From Deltaproteobacteria bacterium HGW-Deltaproteobacteria-15 (GTDB taxonomy: Bacteria; Desulfobacterota; DSM-4660; Desulfatiglandales; HGW-15): a stretch of DNA of 33,855 bases. Positions within the stretch are counted from its first letter, which is position 1. Every line of letters begins with the position of its first letter. The stretch lies in NCBI GenBank assembly GCA_002840535.1, contig PHBH01000078.1, forward strand, positions 1 to 33,855, given 5' to 3'. A program made the translations under genes and the position numbers. Of this stretch, positions 14,655-22,876 are shown piece by piece. The notes beneath the pieces are model-generated. The model made no database searches. It was not told the origin of the DNA and was given only the letters and a program-made list of their open reading frames with translations.

Positions 14655-17270
14655 TCAGTGGTCCGTGTACGTTGTCAAGTCCACAAGCAGTTTCATCTTC
14701 TGTCCGTTTTCCACGGGAGTGACCTCGGATTCGCGCTGGCGCTCGATCAGGGAGATCATGTCGCGGCTCTGCGGACGGCAGAGGCCCCATGCCTTCTTGA
14801 AGCCGCGCTTCCTGGCGGCTTTCAGAATCAGATCCAGCAGCTTTGCCCCTACCCCCTGGCCCTGCCAGGCATCTGCAATGGTGATGGAGACCTCCGCCTC
14901 GATGAGATCCGGGTCACCGAAGTATCTTGCAAGACCTACGACTTCACCTGCTCCATCCGGGTTTGTCACTGCAACCAGCACCATATCGCGGTCATAATCT
15001 ATCTGTGTCAAACGGGCCACGAACCGTTCATCAAAGTCCTCGAACCGGCGGACAAGCTTGCCCACCCGGCTCCTTTCGGATAGCTCGACAAGGAAATCAG
15101 TCAAAGAGGGTCCATCCTCCGGCCGGATCGGACGCACCAGGAGCCGGCCCCTCGTTCCGCTCCGGAGTTCTTCCACGAACTCTTCGGGATAGGTGCTCAG
15201 AGCCATGTGCCACGGCGCGGGCGTGGCGGAGAATCCCACCACCACCCGTGCATCCACGGCATACGCCCCGCTGACGGTGGCGAGAAGCGGGTTGATATCC
15301 AGCTCCCGAATCTCAGGGAAATCGGTCACCAGCTGGCTCAGCCGGATCAGGGTCTCTTCGAGCACGTCGAGATCGGCTGCGGGTTGTCCGCGAAAGCCTT
15401 TGAGCAACTTGAACACCTTGGTGGAGTCGAGCATTCTTCTTGCCAGGAGCCGATTGAGCGGAGGCAGCCCGACGGCACGATCTTGAACAATCTCCGTCAT
15501 CACTCCTCCCATCCCGAAGACAAGCACCGGCCCGAAATCAGGATCCAGCTTGCTCCCCAGAATGACTTCGTACCCTTTTTCCTTCACCATCTTCTGAACG
15601 GTGACTCCTCCAAAATGCTCTCCGGGAGCGCGTGTTTTCACGGATTCCTGAATCTGACCGAAAGCATCGATCACATCGTCGGCATTGCGCAAATCGAGCC
15701 GGATGCCGCCCACGTCCGATTTGTGGGTGATGGTGTGCGAGTGGATTTTCGCTGCAACAGGGTAGCCGATTTGTCGTGCGAGCTCGACAGCCCTCATGGG
15801 GCTCTCCGCCACATGGGTTTCGTTTACCGCTATGCCGTAACTGCTGAGAAGGGCTTTTGATTCGAATTCCGTCAGCAGCGTGCGGTCCGATCCCAAGACG
15901 GAGTCGATCATCGATCTCGCCGCCGGCCGGTCGACCAGAATGGCGCCGGTGGGTCTCGGCACCTCGGCAAGCATCTTCAGGCTGAGCTGATATTCATACA
16001 GGTAGCGGAACGAGCGAACCGCGGACTCGGGAGATGAAAAGATCGGGAAGCCGCTCTCCGTCAACCGGTTACGGCCCGCCTTGGCCTGCTCGCCTCCCGG
16101 CAGCACTATGAATATGGGCTTTTCGGTTGCCACCTTGTCGGAAACGATGAGTTCGGCGAAGCTGGCAGGGGGAAACAGGCCGTTGGGGATGAAGATGACC
16201 GATATGGCGTCGATTTCGTCGGCGTCGGCGCAAATGGAGATGAGACGGGGAATGTCCTCGAACTTCATGGCCGCTGTGACATCTATCGGATTGCCGTGGC
16301 TCCACAAAGGCGGGCAGTATCGGTCGAGGGCCTTTATGGTCTCCGGTCTCAGTCTGGCAGGCTCCATGCCATACTCGGCCAGATAGTCCGCCATCATCAC
16401 TCCCAGGCCGCCGGCCACTGTGATAATGGCCATGTTCGGACCCTGAGGCAAGGTTTGCTTGTCCAGCAGGTCTGCACAGCTGAAGAGATCCACCAGCATG
16501 TTTACCCGGATAATGCCCGCCCTTCGGAATGCCGCATCATAGACAAGGTCTTCCCCGGCCAGGGCTCCCGTATGGGACTGGGCTGCCGCGGCGCCTGCCT
16601 GGGACCGGCCGCTCTTGAGGACGATGATGGGTTTGATCCGGCTGACGGCCCTTGCGGCGCTCAGGAATTTCCGCGTGTTCCGGATCCCTTCTATGTACAG
16701 GAGAATGCTGGCCACGTCGCGGTCGTTGCCGAAATAATCGATGAGATCCGCGAAATCCACATCGATGGTGGAGTTTCCTACTGAAACGAAGTGGCTGAAT
16801 CCGATCCGTTCCCCCAGGCCGTAATCCAATACAGTGGAGCACATGGCGCCGCTCTGGGCTGCAAAAGCCACCCGTCCCCGCTGGGGCATTGCGTGAAAGA
16901 AACTTGCGTTCAGGTTGATGGACCCGACAGACAACCCCATGCAGTTCGGTCCAAGCAGCCGGATCCGGCTCTTTGATGCGGCCGAGCGAATCCGTTCCTC
17001 GACGGCCGCACCTTCCTCCCCGATTTCCTTCCCCCCCGCAGAGTAGATGATTGCGCTGCCGACCCCCGCAGCACCACATTCTTCAATCACGGCCGGCACC
17101 GCCGCAATCGGTATGCAGAGCACCGCCAGGTCGATCGGCTTCCCCACGGCGGTGACGGAGGAGTAGGCGGGAAGGCCCAGCACCCACCCTACGGTTCCCG
17201 GGCGATCCGTTGCCCCGACCACGGCCACCGATTTCGGATTGAACATTTTGTCCAGATTGTATTGGCCCAT
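14655..17270 (-). CDS. ADP-forming acyl-CoA synthetase fused to a GNAT acetyltransferase domain
   Basis: An 871-aa three-part protein. The N-terminal alpha part has a CoA-binding domain (PKSVAVVGATDRPGTVG), LLGPNCMG, FAAQSGAM and the phosphohistidine loop QSHTGALAG. The middle ATP-grasp part has LTEFESKALLSSYGI, VAAKIHSHTITHKSDVGG, GSKLDPDFGPVLVFGMGG and LDINPLLA. The last 150 or so residues are a GNAT domain with ITIADAWQGQGVGAKLLD as the acetyl-CoA loop. This architecture is known in proteins called acetyl-CoA synthetase/GNAT, some of which acetylate lysines of metabolic enzymes. Compared with the neighbouring synthetase, about 23 residues are missing after GTVGWVL, removing a strand and helix of the CoA-binding fold. 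Activity is therefore uncertain. Confidence 0.9.
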   Translation of the reverse strand: MGQYNLDKMFNPKSVAVVGATDRPGTVGWVLGLPAYSSVTAVGKPIDLAVLCIPIAAVPAVIEECGAAGVGSAIIYSAGGKEIGEEGAAVEERIRSAASKSRIRLLGPNCMGLSVGSINLNASFFHAMPQRGRVAFAAQSGAMCSTVLDYGLGERIGFSHFVSVGNSTIDVDFADLIDYFGNDRDVASILLYIEGIRNTRKFLSAARAVSRIKPIIVLKSGRSQAGAAAAQSHTGALAGEDLVYDAAFRRAGIIRVNMLVDLFSCADLLDKQTLPQGPNMAIITVAGGLGVMMADYLAEYGMEPARLRPETIKALDRYCPPLWSHGNPIDVTAAMKFEDIPRLISICADADEIDAISVIFIPNGLFPPASFAELIVSDKVATEKPIFIVLPGGEQAKAGRNRLTESGFPIFSSPESAVRSFRYLYEYQLSLKMLAEVPRPTGAILVDRPAARSMIDSVLGSDRTLLTEFESKALLSSYGIAVNETHVAESPMRAVELARQIGYPVAAKIHSHTITHKSDVGGIRLDLRNADDVIDAFGQIQESVKTRAPGEHFGGVTVQKMVKEKGYEVILGSKLDPDFGPVLVFGMGGVMTEIVQDRAVGLPPLNRLLARRMLDSTKVFKLLKGFRGQPAADLDVLEETLIRLSQLVTDFPEIRELDINPLLATVSGAYAVDARVVVGFSATPAPWHMALSTYPEEFVEELRSGTRGRLLVRPIRPEDGPSLTDFLVELSERSRVGKLVRRFEDFDERFVARLTQIDYDRDMVLVAVTNPDGAGEVVGLARYFGDPDLIEAEVSITIADAWQGQGVGAKLLDLILKAARKRGFKKAWGLCRPQSRDMISLIERQRESEVTPVENGQKMKLLVDLTTYTDH

Positions 17271-17561
17271 CCTTTTCTCCTTATCCTATCCTCCGCCCAA
17301 ACGCCGGTGCTTCTCCTCTCCGGGTGAGCGAACTCTTCAACCACTCTTTATACGGTGAATTCGAAAAAAAGACCAGGATGACGTAACTTCGCAAACGACT
17401 CTTCCATGCCCATCGCGATACCTGCTTTTCCGCGTCCGGGGTTGCGAGTTGACCCGGTCAAGTCGCTTGACGGGGTCGAGTTTCTGGAGGAAGATGGCTG
17501 CAATATCTTCCGACGGGGATTTCTGCGCTTCCCGGTTATAGCCTCACCTGCTGTGATTATC

Positions 17562-18200
17562 ATGAATGCTGACGAACTGTTTTCGAGAATGGAGGAACGA
17601 TTCGGGAAGTATCCCGACTGTGGTGTTGTCTGCAGCAACGGGAACGAGATCAGAAGCATCGGTTGCGAGATAGACTGGTACATGCTCTACCACGTCATGA
17701 CCGACAGTCACACGCTCTATGTGGTGCACCACCCGGTGAGCGATTTTGCACTCAGGCTGCCAGAGATCAATCCGGACGAGAAGGAGGACGACATCCGATC
17801 CGAGGCACAGAATTGGCTGCTCGAATTCAGGGCACGCGAACTCGGGATGAATCTCGCAGTTGCGCACACTGTGGCCGACAAGATGCTCGAAACCGAACTC
17901 TCCGACTGGCTCGAAGGAGCCAGGGGGGAGGAGATCGTCACGCGCATAGACGCTTTCTTCGACCGCTTCTTCAAGCCTCACCCTGAAATAGTCGTTCTCC
18001 CTGAAGCCCGGCCGTTGCTCGAACAGAACGGACGGGCAGAGGTCGTGCTCGGCACGTACGGCTACAGGGTGAAGAAAGGGGTAGTCTATGTGGACGAGTG
18101 CGGAATGGAAGAGACAAATCAGGCGATCACAATTCCTCACTCGCTCGTGGACGTTTCTGCGATGAAATTGTGGAAGGCTGCGGCAGTGGAATTGGTTTAA
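17562..18200 (+). CDS. Unrecognised conserved-looking protein
   Basis: A 212-aa soluble protein that I do not recognise. It starts MNADELFSRMEERFGKYPDCG and contains many acidic residues, several His in DWYMLYHVMTDSHTLYVVHHP, and a C-terminal half rich in beta-type sequence (VVLGTYGYRVKKGVVYVDECGM). No signal peptide or membrane segment is seen. The start is unsure: no good ribosome site precedes the ATG at 17562. An upstream ATG at 17406 adds 52 residues that look less protein-like. Codon use in the body suits coding. Neighbours are convergent or unrelated, so context gives no function. Confidence 0.65.
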   Translation: MNADELFSRMEERFGKYPDCGVVCSNGNEIRSIGCEIDWYMLYHVMTDSHTLYVVHHPVSDFALRLPEINPDEKEDDIRSEAQNWLLEFRARELGMNLAVAHTVADKMLETELSDWLEGARGEEIVTRIDAFFDRFFKPHPEIVVLPEARPLLEQNGRAEVVLGTYGYRVKKGVVYVDECGMEETNQAITIPHSLVDVSAMKLWKAAAVELV

Positions 18201-18234
18201 GAAAGTCTGTTTGGTCCTTTAGTCTGTCTCGTTT

Positions 18235-18417
18235 GAACCAAAGAACCAGAGAAACCAAACAAACCAGTAAACCGTTTTCATCCACAGATTACACAGATTA
18301 CTCAGATCAGGAAAACCAAAGAAAGCAGGGGGACTGAAGAACCAGAAACGCTGGGTCTGGAGTTGTCTTGTTCCCGAACCAAAGAAACCAGAGAAACCAA
18401 ACAAACCAGACAAACCG
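18235..18417. repeat. Direct repeat of an AACCA-rich 40-mer
   Basis: Two near-identical copies of an A/C-rich block built from GAACCAAAG and AGAGAAACCAAACAAACC occur at 18235-18274 and 18376-18417. Between them is a second word repeat (ACAGATTACACAGATTAC near 18285). The pair lies between convergent ends of a plus-strand and a minus-strand gene. No coding frame is supported here. Confidence 0.7.
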
Positions 18418-18420
18418 TCT

Positions 18421-19548
18421 TTATATGTTTCTGATGTATTGCTCGAACAGCGTGGTTCCTGTTGCCTTCACCTTATCCTCTCTCTTCCATTCCACGTCGC
18501 CGCTGTGCTCCAGCAGTTCCAGGTGGCTCTTTATTTCGCCTTCGGCCATCTTGGTCCCGAGTCCTTTTAAGAGCTTTGATTCGAAATGGGACAAGACGAT
18601 TTCCTTAATCGTCCGGGGACCCTCCTTCTGCAGGAAGGACAGGATGGAAGCGCAGCGCTGCAGGTGATGCTCGATGATTTCGCCGCTTCTCTTCTCCAGT
18701 TCAATCATTCGCCAGGAATGATCGTAGAAGAGACGGTGCGCCTGCAGAACGATCATCTGGGGATATTCCCGGCCCAGGGCTACGAGCCTTTTCAAAGATC
18801 TCAGGTATGCCCTGAGCCCGTAGATCTTTTCCGGTCGATCGAATTCCGGCGGAAGAATTTTTTGGGTCCACAGGAAGAACGCTTCCTGGCTCGGGTGAGG
18901 GGTTATTTCCGGCAGGATATTGTCGCCTACGATCAGGGCTTCCGTGTCTATCTGAAAAGCCATGGAATCCGGGCAGTGGCCGGGAAGATGGTGGATCCGG
19001 ATGCCGGAATCGAAAGGCAGCAGGGACCCTTCCAACAATCTGCTGTCAAGGCTGCTTCTTTCTTTATGGTACTCGAGACAATGGGCGACCGTGAAAGACT
19101 CCGGCATGAAGCAATGCCAGCAGGAGGCCGAGAAATTTTCCTTGGACGAGTGGGGCGCCTGCTGCGGATAGGAACGGGAGAGGCAGCTGTAAATGGGATG
19201 AACCCATGCCGGAATCCCGGTTCGCTGCGTGAGTTCCACTAGCCCGCCGTCATGGTCTTCATGGCCATGGCTCAACGTAATGCCTTTCAAATCCTGAACT
19301 GAAAGACCGGCCTGATCGATCATTTCCAGGAGACGACCGCCCATCCCGTATCGGCCGGTGTCGACGAGGAAGGGGTTTTCCGTTTGCACCACATAATTCC
19401 ACGTGGGACCCAGATCCCAATCCCCGCCATAGACATTCTCCGTGGCCAGAGCGAAGACGTTTCTTCCGGAAGGCAGTTTGATCCGGACTATCCATCCGTT
19501 CCCATTCGGATCGCCCTGGTGAATGATCTTTATTTTTTCAGTGAACAT
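18421..19548 (-). CDS. Metallo-beta-lactamase-fold hydrolase with a C-terminal helical domain
   Basis: A 375-aa MBL-fold protein. The metal motif is SHGHEDHDGG (H94, H96, D98, H99), followed by a conserved His in LPGHCPDS and an Asp in LIVGDNILPEI. The last 110 residues look like the helical or winged-helix tail of LACTB2-like and glyoxalase II-like MBL proteins (SILSFLQKEGPRTIKEIVLSHF). A few odd sites are noted: several Cys in the insert around CWHCFMPESFTVAHC. It is likely a cytosolic metal-dependent hydrolase whose substrate is not evident. It is divergent from the DUF1846 cassette at 19814. Confidence 0.85.
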   Translation of the reverse strand: MFTEKIKIIHQGDPNGNGWIVRIKLPSGRNVFALATENVYGGDWDLGPTWNYVVQTENPFLVDTGRYGMGGRLLEMIDQAGLSVQDLKGITLSHGHEDHDGGLVELTQRTGIPAWVHPIYSCLSRSYPQQAPHSSKENFSASCWHCFMPESFTVAHCLEYHKERSSLDSRLLEGSLLPFDSGIRIHHLPGHCPDSMAFQIDTEALIVGDNILPEITPHPSQEAFFLWTQKILPPEFDRPEKIYGLRAYLRSLKRLVALGREYPQMIVLQAHRLFYDHSWRMIELEKRSGEIIEHHLQRCASILSFLQKEGPRTIKEIVLSHFESKLLKGLGTKMAEGEIKSHLELLEHSGDVEWKREDKVKATGTTLFEQYIRNI

Positions 19549-19813
19549 CCGTATTCCCCAATCTTCGATTTATTCGCCAAGCTAGGAATCATATCCCACA
19601 AACCATGAGAATGAAACCATACAAGCGTATTCTTATGTAACGTCGGGGTAAACATTACTATTTATTGACAATGAAAGGGTCGGAAAGCGTAAGGCCGAAG
19701 ATGTAGACAAGGCTACTATTCGCTTGAGGAAAAGAAGGGAGGCTGATAGGTTGTCTCCTCGAAAAACAACCCGGTCAGGGAAGGAATTTCCGGGTTCAGG
19801 GGGGCGTACAAAA
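19549..19813. other. Divergent intergenic region with a hairpin upstream of the DUF1846 gene
   Basis: A TTGACA hexamer at 19665-19670 could be a -35 box for the plus-strand cassette; its -10 is not convincing. Inverted repeat AACCCGG (19768-19774) and CCGGGTT (19790-19796) can form a hairpin about 18 bases before the start codon, with a GGAA/TTCC arm inside. A purine-rich run (AGGGGGGCG) lies just ahead of the start at 19814. No riboswitch family is recognised. Confidence 0.4.
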
Positions 19814-21328
19814 ATGGGGCAGTTGGCATTCGATAATGAACGCTATATCCGGGAGCAGACAGCGGAGATTCTCGAGAGGGTGGAGAGATTCGGCAACAAG
19901 CTCTACCTGGAGTTCGGAGGGAAGCTCCTATGGGACTACCACGCGGCCAGGGTGCTGCCCGGATATGATCCCAATGTTAAAATGAGGCTCCTGCAGCAAC
20001 TGAAGGACAAGGCGGATCTTCTTCTCTGCATCTATGCGGGGGACATCGAAAGAAAGAAGATCAGGGCTGATTTCGGCATTACCTATGACTCCGACGCGCT
20101 GAAGTTGATTGATGACTTGAGAGATTGGGGCATAGACGTGATCGGGGTCGTGATCACCCGCTTCGAAGGGCAGGCAGCTGCCGTGGTGTTCAAGAACAAG
20201 CTCGAACGCCGCAATATTCGGGTCTACACCCATCGCTACACCAACGGGTACCCCACGGATGTGGAGATGATCGTCAGTCAGGAAGGATACGGCGCGAACG
20301 AGTACATCGAGACAAAAAAGCCGCTTGTCATCGTGACCGGTCCCGGCCCGGGAAGCGGTAAGCTGGCTACATCCCTGTCTCAGCTTTACCATGAGCACCG
20401 CAGGGGCGTTAAGGCGGGATATGCCAAGTTCGAGACCTTCCCCGTGTGGAATATGCCCATCAAGCACCCTGTAAACGTGGCCTATGAGGCGGCGACTGCC
20501 GACATCAGGGATTTCAATATCATCGACCCCTTTCACCTTGAAGCCTACAATCAGAAGGCGGTCAACTACAACCGCGACGTGGAGGTATTTCCGGTTCTGA
20601 AGAGAATCCTGGAAAAGATCACCGGAGGCGAGTCGTTTTACAAATCACCGACAGATATGGGGGTAAACCGGGTAGGTTTCGCCATCATCGACGACAAGGC
20701 CACCGCGGAGGCGTCTATTCAGGAAATCATCCGGCGCTATTTCCGATACCGGTGTGAATACGCCATGGGCTTTACGGACAAGGGAACCGTGCAGCGAGTG
20801 GACCTTTTCATCAAGGACTTCCAATTGAAGCCGGAGCACAGGCCTGTCGTGCTGCCGGCCAGGCAGGCTGCACTGGATGCGCAGGAGCAGGGAAAAGGGA
20901 GCGAGGGCATTTATTGCGGTGCCGCCATTTCTCTCAAAGACGGCACGATCGTGACAGGGAACAATTCACCCCTCATGCACGCTGCATCCAGCGTGATTAT
21001 CCATGCCATCAAACATCTTGCGGGCATTCCGAAGATGATCAAGCTGCTGCCTCCTCATGTGACGGATGCGGTGTGCCGCCTGAAGACAGAGATCATGAAC
21101 GAGAAGAATATCAGCCTGGATCTGGAAGAATCGCTTATTGCCCTCAGCATTTCCGCCTCGACCAATTCGGCGGCCCAGCTCGCAATGGAAAAGCTGAAGG
21201 AGCTTCAGGGCTGCGAGGCGCACCTGACTCATATGCCCACCCCCGGTGACGAGGCGGGATTGCGGCGGCTGGGGGTGAATCTCACAAGCGACCCGAGCTT
21301 TGCCACGAGGAATCTCTTTATCAGCTAG
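19814..21328 (+). CDS. DUF1846 family protein
   Basis: A protein of about 504 aa of the DUF1846 family, whose usual length is near 500. It has LLCIYAGDIERKKIRADFGITYD, the glycine-rich loop TGPGPGSGK (about 175-183) and AGYAKFETFPVWN. A further family signature is IKHPVNVAYEAATADIRDFN followed by DPFHLEAYN. It is soluble, with no signal peptide. The loop suggests nucleotide or phosphate binding; the family activity is unproven as far as I know. I chose the ATG before GQLAFDNERYIREQ because it begins the conserved family region and has a purine-rich site; a longer frame upstream adds 30 low-complexity residues. It heads a plus-strand cassette with a radical SAM protein and a dehydrogenase. Confidence 0.92.
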   Translation: MGQLAFDNERYIREQTAEILERVERFGNKLYLEFGGKLLWDYHAARVLPGYDPNVKMRLLQQLKDKADLLLCIYAGDIERKKIRADFGITYDSDALKLIDDLRDWGIDVIGVVITRFEGQAAAVVFKNKLERRNIRVYTHRYTNGYPTDVEMIVSQEGYGANEYIETKKPLVIVTGPGPGSGKLATSLSQLYHEHRRGVKAGYAKFETFPVWNMPIKHPVNVAYEAATADIRDFNIIDPFHLEAYNQKAVNYNRDVEVFPVLKRILEKITGGESFYKSPTDMGVNRVGFAIIDDKATAEASIQEIIRRYFRYRCEYAMGFTDKGTVQRVDLFIKDFQLKPEHRPVVLPARQAALDAQEQGKGSEGIYCGAAISLKDGTIVTGNNSPLMHAASSVIIHAIKHLAGIPKMIKLLPPHVTDAVCRLKTEIMNEKNISLDLEESLIALSISASTNSAAQLAMEKLKELQGCEAHLTHMPTPGDEAGLRRLGVNLTSDPSFATRNLFIS

Positions 21329-21359
21329 TGTAGTGTCTCAGGAACAGGTTGACCGTGAT

Positions 21360-21453
21360 GTCATTTCGAACAGAGTGAGAAATCTTGCTTTTTGCATGAG
21401 TTAAAGATCTCTCCCGGAGTTTATCCCGTGAGAGTCACGGGAATCGAGATGAC
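21360..21453. repeat. Inverted-end dispersed repeat, copy A
   Basis: GTCATTTCGA (21360-21369) and TCGAGATGAC (21444-21453) are inverted ends matching at 9 of 10 bases. The inside has a TGAGAAATC word and a hairpin (TCCCGTG and CACGGGA). The right half closely resembles 32469-32519 (ATCTCTCC, TTTATCCCG, hairpin, CGAG-A/G-TGACA). This is a dispersed hairpin repeat, placed between the DUF1846 and radical SAM genes. Confidence 0.65.
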
Positions 21454-21488
21454 AAAGTATCAATGAGACATTACTTCCGTGCGGCATT

Positions 21489-22826
21489 ATGAAAAAGCCT
21501 TCCGGTTACCTTTCTCCGACCATCCACAAAGCGGGCACTGCCGCTTCTGCGCCTTCCCCTCCGTTTCAGGGATATGCCCATCCCGTGTTTGGCGATCTGG
21601 GACAACCGGGATCTGTCTGTCTTTCGCGCTACCCTTCCGAATACCATCCCCTGGTGGAACGACCTTTCACCACTATTCACCTCACCCTGACCGGCAGGTG
21701 TTTTGCCCGCTGCCGGGGTTGCATCAACGGCGCCATCACCCGTTCCGGGAGCGCAGAAGACGTCCGCACGCTCTCTCTTTATGAGAGCAATCCGGAGCGT
21801 GATGGACGCTGCATCATCAAGCTGGTGAAGGATGGTTGCAGCAGGGAGGCGGCGGTCTGCTTTTACGGTGGAGAGCCTCTGCTCGCCGTAGACGCCATGA
21901 ACCGTATCCTGTGCATCATCGACGCCGAAGCTCCGCAGATCCCCATGCGGTACATGGTCTACACCAACGGCGATCTGCTGGAGGAGTTTGCCGACCGGCA
22001 TCCGGAACTCGCCAGGAGGATCTTTCTCTACTCTGTTTCGGTCGATGGCGGGACAGAGCAGCACGATTCCATCCGCGTGGGAACGAGTCTTGAGCGGATC
22101 AGAAGGGGACTGGCGCGACTCGCCCGGGAACGCGAAGGGAAAGTGCTCATCTGGTCAACGCTTCGGGAGGAGCAGTCGCTGGAGGATTGTTTTCAGGAAT
22201 TTCTCCATTTGCGCACCAAAGGGCTGGCAGATCACTTCTTCTGGCACTGGGTTGAGACGAGCGAACCATTCGAGAAATTCGACAAATATCTCTGCGGATA
22301 TGAAGAAGACCTGAGGAAGATTCTGGACGTACACCTTCAATGGTTGGGCGAGGGACGCATCCTGCCGGCGGCACATCTCAATGAACTCATCCTGTATATC
22401 CTCACCGGCAGGAACCGGGGATCCTCCGGGTGCGGCGTGGAGGTGGCGGACAACTTCGATCTGATCGCCGGAACCATCCATTCCTGCGCCGATCTCCCTG
22501 CGGACATGGCCATCGGCCGCATTGATGGGGACGGGACCCCGGTTTTCCGGGATTTCGATCTTTCCGCCCTGGTGGAATACAAGAGTCGGCTGGGCTGCAA
22601 GGCTTGCGGGGTGCATTCGTACTGCGGCGGCCGTTGCCCGGTCCAGGCCCATATCAGCACCCCGGCGCGGCTCTTCCAGTACTGCCAGCTTATGCGGCTC
22701 CACTGCGGAGTGGTCCTGGGCGCAATGGGGGAGATTAGCCGGATCATGCAGAGAAAGGGCATCACTCTCCAGAGGCTCTACGATGAATCCGCATTCTTCA
22801 CCCAGTTCACGGACGTTACACCGTAG
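21489..22826 (+). CDS. Radical SAM protein with a SPASM-type Cys-rich C-terminus
   Basis: A 445-aa radical SAM enzyme. The 4Fe-4S motif is CFARCRGC (C71, C75, C78; CxxxCxxC). YGGEPLLAVDAM and LYSVSVDGG are further barrel features. The C-terminal 75 residues contain CKACGVHSYCGGRCP and CQLMRLHC (C370, C373, C379, C383, C399, C406), with additional Cys upstream (SSGCGVEV and HSCADL). That layout is typical of SPASM or twitch auxiliary-cluster domains in peptide- and protein-modifying maturases. No obvious precursor peptide is seen nearby. The start has no strong ribosome site. The gene is flanked by DUF1846 and a dehydrogenase on the same strand, which suggests a shared pathway. Confidence 0.88.
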   Translation: MKKPSGYLSPTIHKAGTAASAPSPPFQGYAHPVFGDLGQPGSVCLSRYPSEYHPLVERPFTTIHLTLTGRCFARCRGCINGAITRSGSAEDVRTLSLYESNPERDGRCIIKLVKDGCSREAAVCFYGGEPLLAVDAMNRILCIIDAEAPQIPMRYMVYTNGDLLEEFADRHPELARRIFLYSVSVDGGTEQHDSIRVGTSLERIRRGLARLAREREGKVLIWSTLREEQSLEDCFQEFLHLRTKGLADHFFWHWVETSEPFEKFDKYLCGYEEDLRKILDVHLQWLGEGRILPAAHLNELILYILTGRNRGSSGCGVEVADNFDLIAGTIHSCADLPADMAIGRIDGDGTPVFRDFDLSALVEYKSRLGCKACGVHSYCGGRCPVQAHISTPARLFQYCQLMRLHCGVVLGAMGEISRIMQRKGITLQRLYDESAFFTQFTDVTP

Positions 22827-22876
22827 TGTCCTGAGTCATTAAATCGTTCACAAACGTCGGAAGCCGGGGAGGAGAA

